Below, one piece after another: positions 63,279 through 64,000 of a DNA stretch of 64,000 nt. Made by a program: the position numbers and the translations under genes. Below the pieces are notes generated by a model that made no database searches, was not told the origin of the DNA, and saw only the letters and a program-made list of their open reading frames with translations. Every line of letters begins with the position of its first letter. Position 1 is the first letter of the stretch. The stretch spans positions 1,922,001 through 1,986,000 of the forward strand of contig NZ_LS999833.1 of assembly GCF_900537175.1 (NCBI RefSeq). Reading direction: 5' to 3'. The stretch is from Lentilitoribacter sp. Alg239-R112. Its GTDB lineage: Bacteria; Pseudomonadota; Alphaproteobacteria; Rhizobiales; Rhizobiaceae.

Positions 63279-63449
63279 ATGAGTGATAACGTGAAGAAAA
63301 TTAGCACTGACACTTTAGAAATCATAGAAATTCATCTGCAGAAAGCTTTAGTTCTGGCAAACGAAATTGATGAACCTATGATCAGGTATGTTATTTCGAT
63401 GGGTATTCATGAAGTTGAATCAAAACTCAAAACGAAAAAAAGAGCCTAA
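63279..63449 (+). CDS. 56-residue helical protein downstream of luxI
   Basis: An open frame starting MSDNVKKISTDTLEIIEIHL and ending in a Lys/Arg-rich tail (KLKTKKRA). It is 32 bases after luxI on the same strand and is followed by a strong terminator, so it is very likely co-transcribed. Two amphipathic helices are predicted by eye (residues 9-29 and 33-50). Small genes co-transcribed with luxI homologues occur in rhizobia (for example cinS downstream of cinI, an anti-repressor), but I see no clear sequence match. Function unknown. Confidence 0.65.
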   Translation: MSDNVKKISTDTLEIIEIHLQKALVLANEIDEPMIRYVISMGIHEVESKLKTKKRA

Positions 63450-63473
63450 TTAGGCAGCAATTGCTTTAACTAT

Positions 63474-63507
63474 AAACGCCTGAACTCAATTTGTTCAGGC
63501 GTTTTTT
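63474..63507 (+). terminator. Rho-independent terminator of the luxI operon
   Basis: A 12-bp perfect stem (AAACGCCTGAAC with GTTCAGGCGTTT, loop TCAATTT), whose T-rich right arm and the bases after it form a run of six T, 25 bases after the small ORF. Confidence 0.92.
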
Positions 63508-63605
63508 GTATTTTACCCAAAATAAACTAATAGCTTTAGGAAGTTGCAAATAGATTCCATATAGATTTATGATTGAGTACACTTTGGAAACCTTGAGGAG
63601 TTCCC

Positions 63606-64000
63606 TTGACAAATAACAATCATAATTCAATTGAGGTGCGCCTTGGTAAACGTATCAAGTGCCGCCGCGAGGAACTCGATATTGATATATCAGACCTATC
63701 CAAAAGATCCGAAATACCAATTAGTCAGATTGCAAGTTTTGAAAGAGGAGTTGGAACACTTGAGGTTGCCGAAATACAGCGACTTTCTTCTGCTCTGAGT
63801 ATGCCAATAGCTCTACTTTTTGAAGATGAAACTAGACAACAAAAAACTTACAACTTTATTTCACCAAAGGACGGCTTGGCTCTCAATTATGCCTTCTTAA
63901 GAATAGAGAATGAACTTGTTAGGAATGAGGTAATCGCATTGATACAAGCTCTCTCAAGTGGAGATAAACGTTTACCTCATCAAGAGCAAAATGATATATG
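63606..64000 (+). CDS. XRE-family helix-turn-helix regulator (3' partial)
   Basis: The frame starts at TTG 63606 with GAGGAG five bases before it and runs off the window end. Residues 12-68 form an HTH_3 domain (RLGKRIKCRREELDIDISDL, then SEIPISQIASFERG, AEIQRLSSALSMPIALLFE). The following segment (FISPKDGLALNYAFLRIENE, VRNEVIALIQALS) is helical, as in many rhizobial XRE regulators that carry a C-terminal helical domain. Target unknown; it could control the adjacent quorum-sensing genes. Confidence 0.8.
   Translation, partial: MTNNNHNSIEVRLGKRIKCRREELDIDISDLSKRSEIPISQIASFERGVGTLEVAEIQRLSSALSMPIALLFEDETRQQKTYNFISPKDGLALNYAFLRIENELVRNEVIALIQALSSGDKRLPHQEQNDI

Overview
The window looks like part of an alphaproteobacterial chromosome, probably a marine heterotroph related to the Hyphomicrobiales. 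The evidence is the dense set of TRAP, tripartite tricarboxylate (TTT) and sugar ABC transporters, a narK-narGHJI operon with a NarR-type regulator, a DUF2783 gene, a LuxR/LuxI pair and RTX-type secreted proteins. Base composition is moderately AT-leaning by eye. No rRNA, tRNA, insertion sequence, prophage or CRISPR array was recognised.

Layout. 1-689 is the C-terminal end of a secreted Gly/Ser-rich protein. 878-8408 (minus) is an amino-sugar or chitobiose-type operon: Gfo/Idh/MocA dehydrogenase, two permeases, binding protein, ATPase and a cytoplasmic GH20 hexosaminidase. 8675-9256 is an orphan NTF2-like gene. 9282-21861 (minus) is a ten-gene anaerobic nitrate respiration operon (narK1, narK2, narG, narH, narJ, narI, a parvulin, a hemerythrin, a carbonic anhydrase and DUF2478), with a divergent Crp/Fnr regulator at 22143. 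22942-27126 encodes a 1394-residue RTX heme peroxidase whose tail modules match the protein at the window start.

27228-35018 (minus) holds a DctB/DctD-like two-component pair, a TTT transporter (C, A, B) and a GlcD-like FAD dehydrogenase, with a sigma-54-type promoter before the binding-protein gene. 35373-43008 is an apparent aromatic-acid locus: FAD monooxygenase, single-domain extradiol-type dioxygenase and DUF2783 on one strand; an unusual metallo-beta-lactamase-fold protein and a TRAP transporter on the other; two convergent marR genes lie between, with at least five copies of one palindromic operator. 43329-44468 is an MFS permease. 44501-53247 is a second TTT locus with aldehyde dehydrogenase, Tm-1-like/UPF0261 protein, IclR regulator, HAD hydrolase and class III aminotransferase. 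53302-58671 is an inositol-monophosphatase-family gene divergent from an AfuABC-type transporter that carries an exact Pho box. 58777-60257 is an AraC regulator with two small partners. 60979-63449 is a quorum-sensing locus: crotonase, luxR, luxI and a 56-residue small protein. The window ends inside an XRE-family regulator.

Most of the region is organised as substrate modules, each combining uptake, catabolic enzymes and a local regulator, and several operators can be read directly. The best candidates for undescribed biology are the MarR-controlled monooxygenase/dioxygenase/MBL module, the AfuABC operon with a Pho box just before its ribosome-binding site, the crotonase-luxR-luxI-small-ORF locus, and a DctD-like regulator with altered GAFTGA and Walker B motifs next to an intact-looking sigma-54 promoter.
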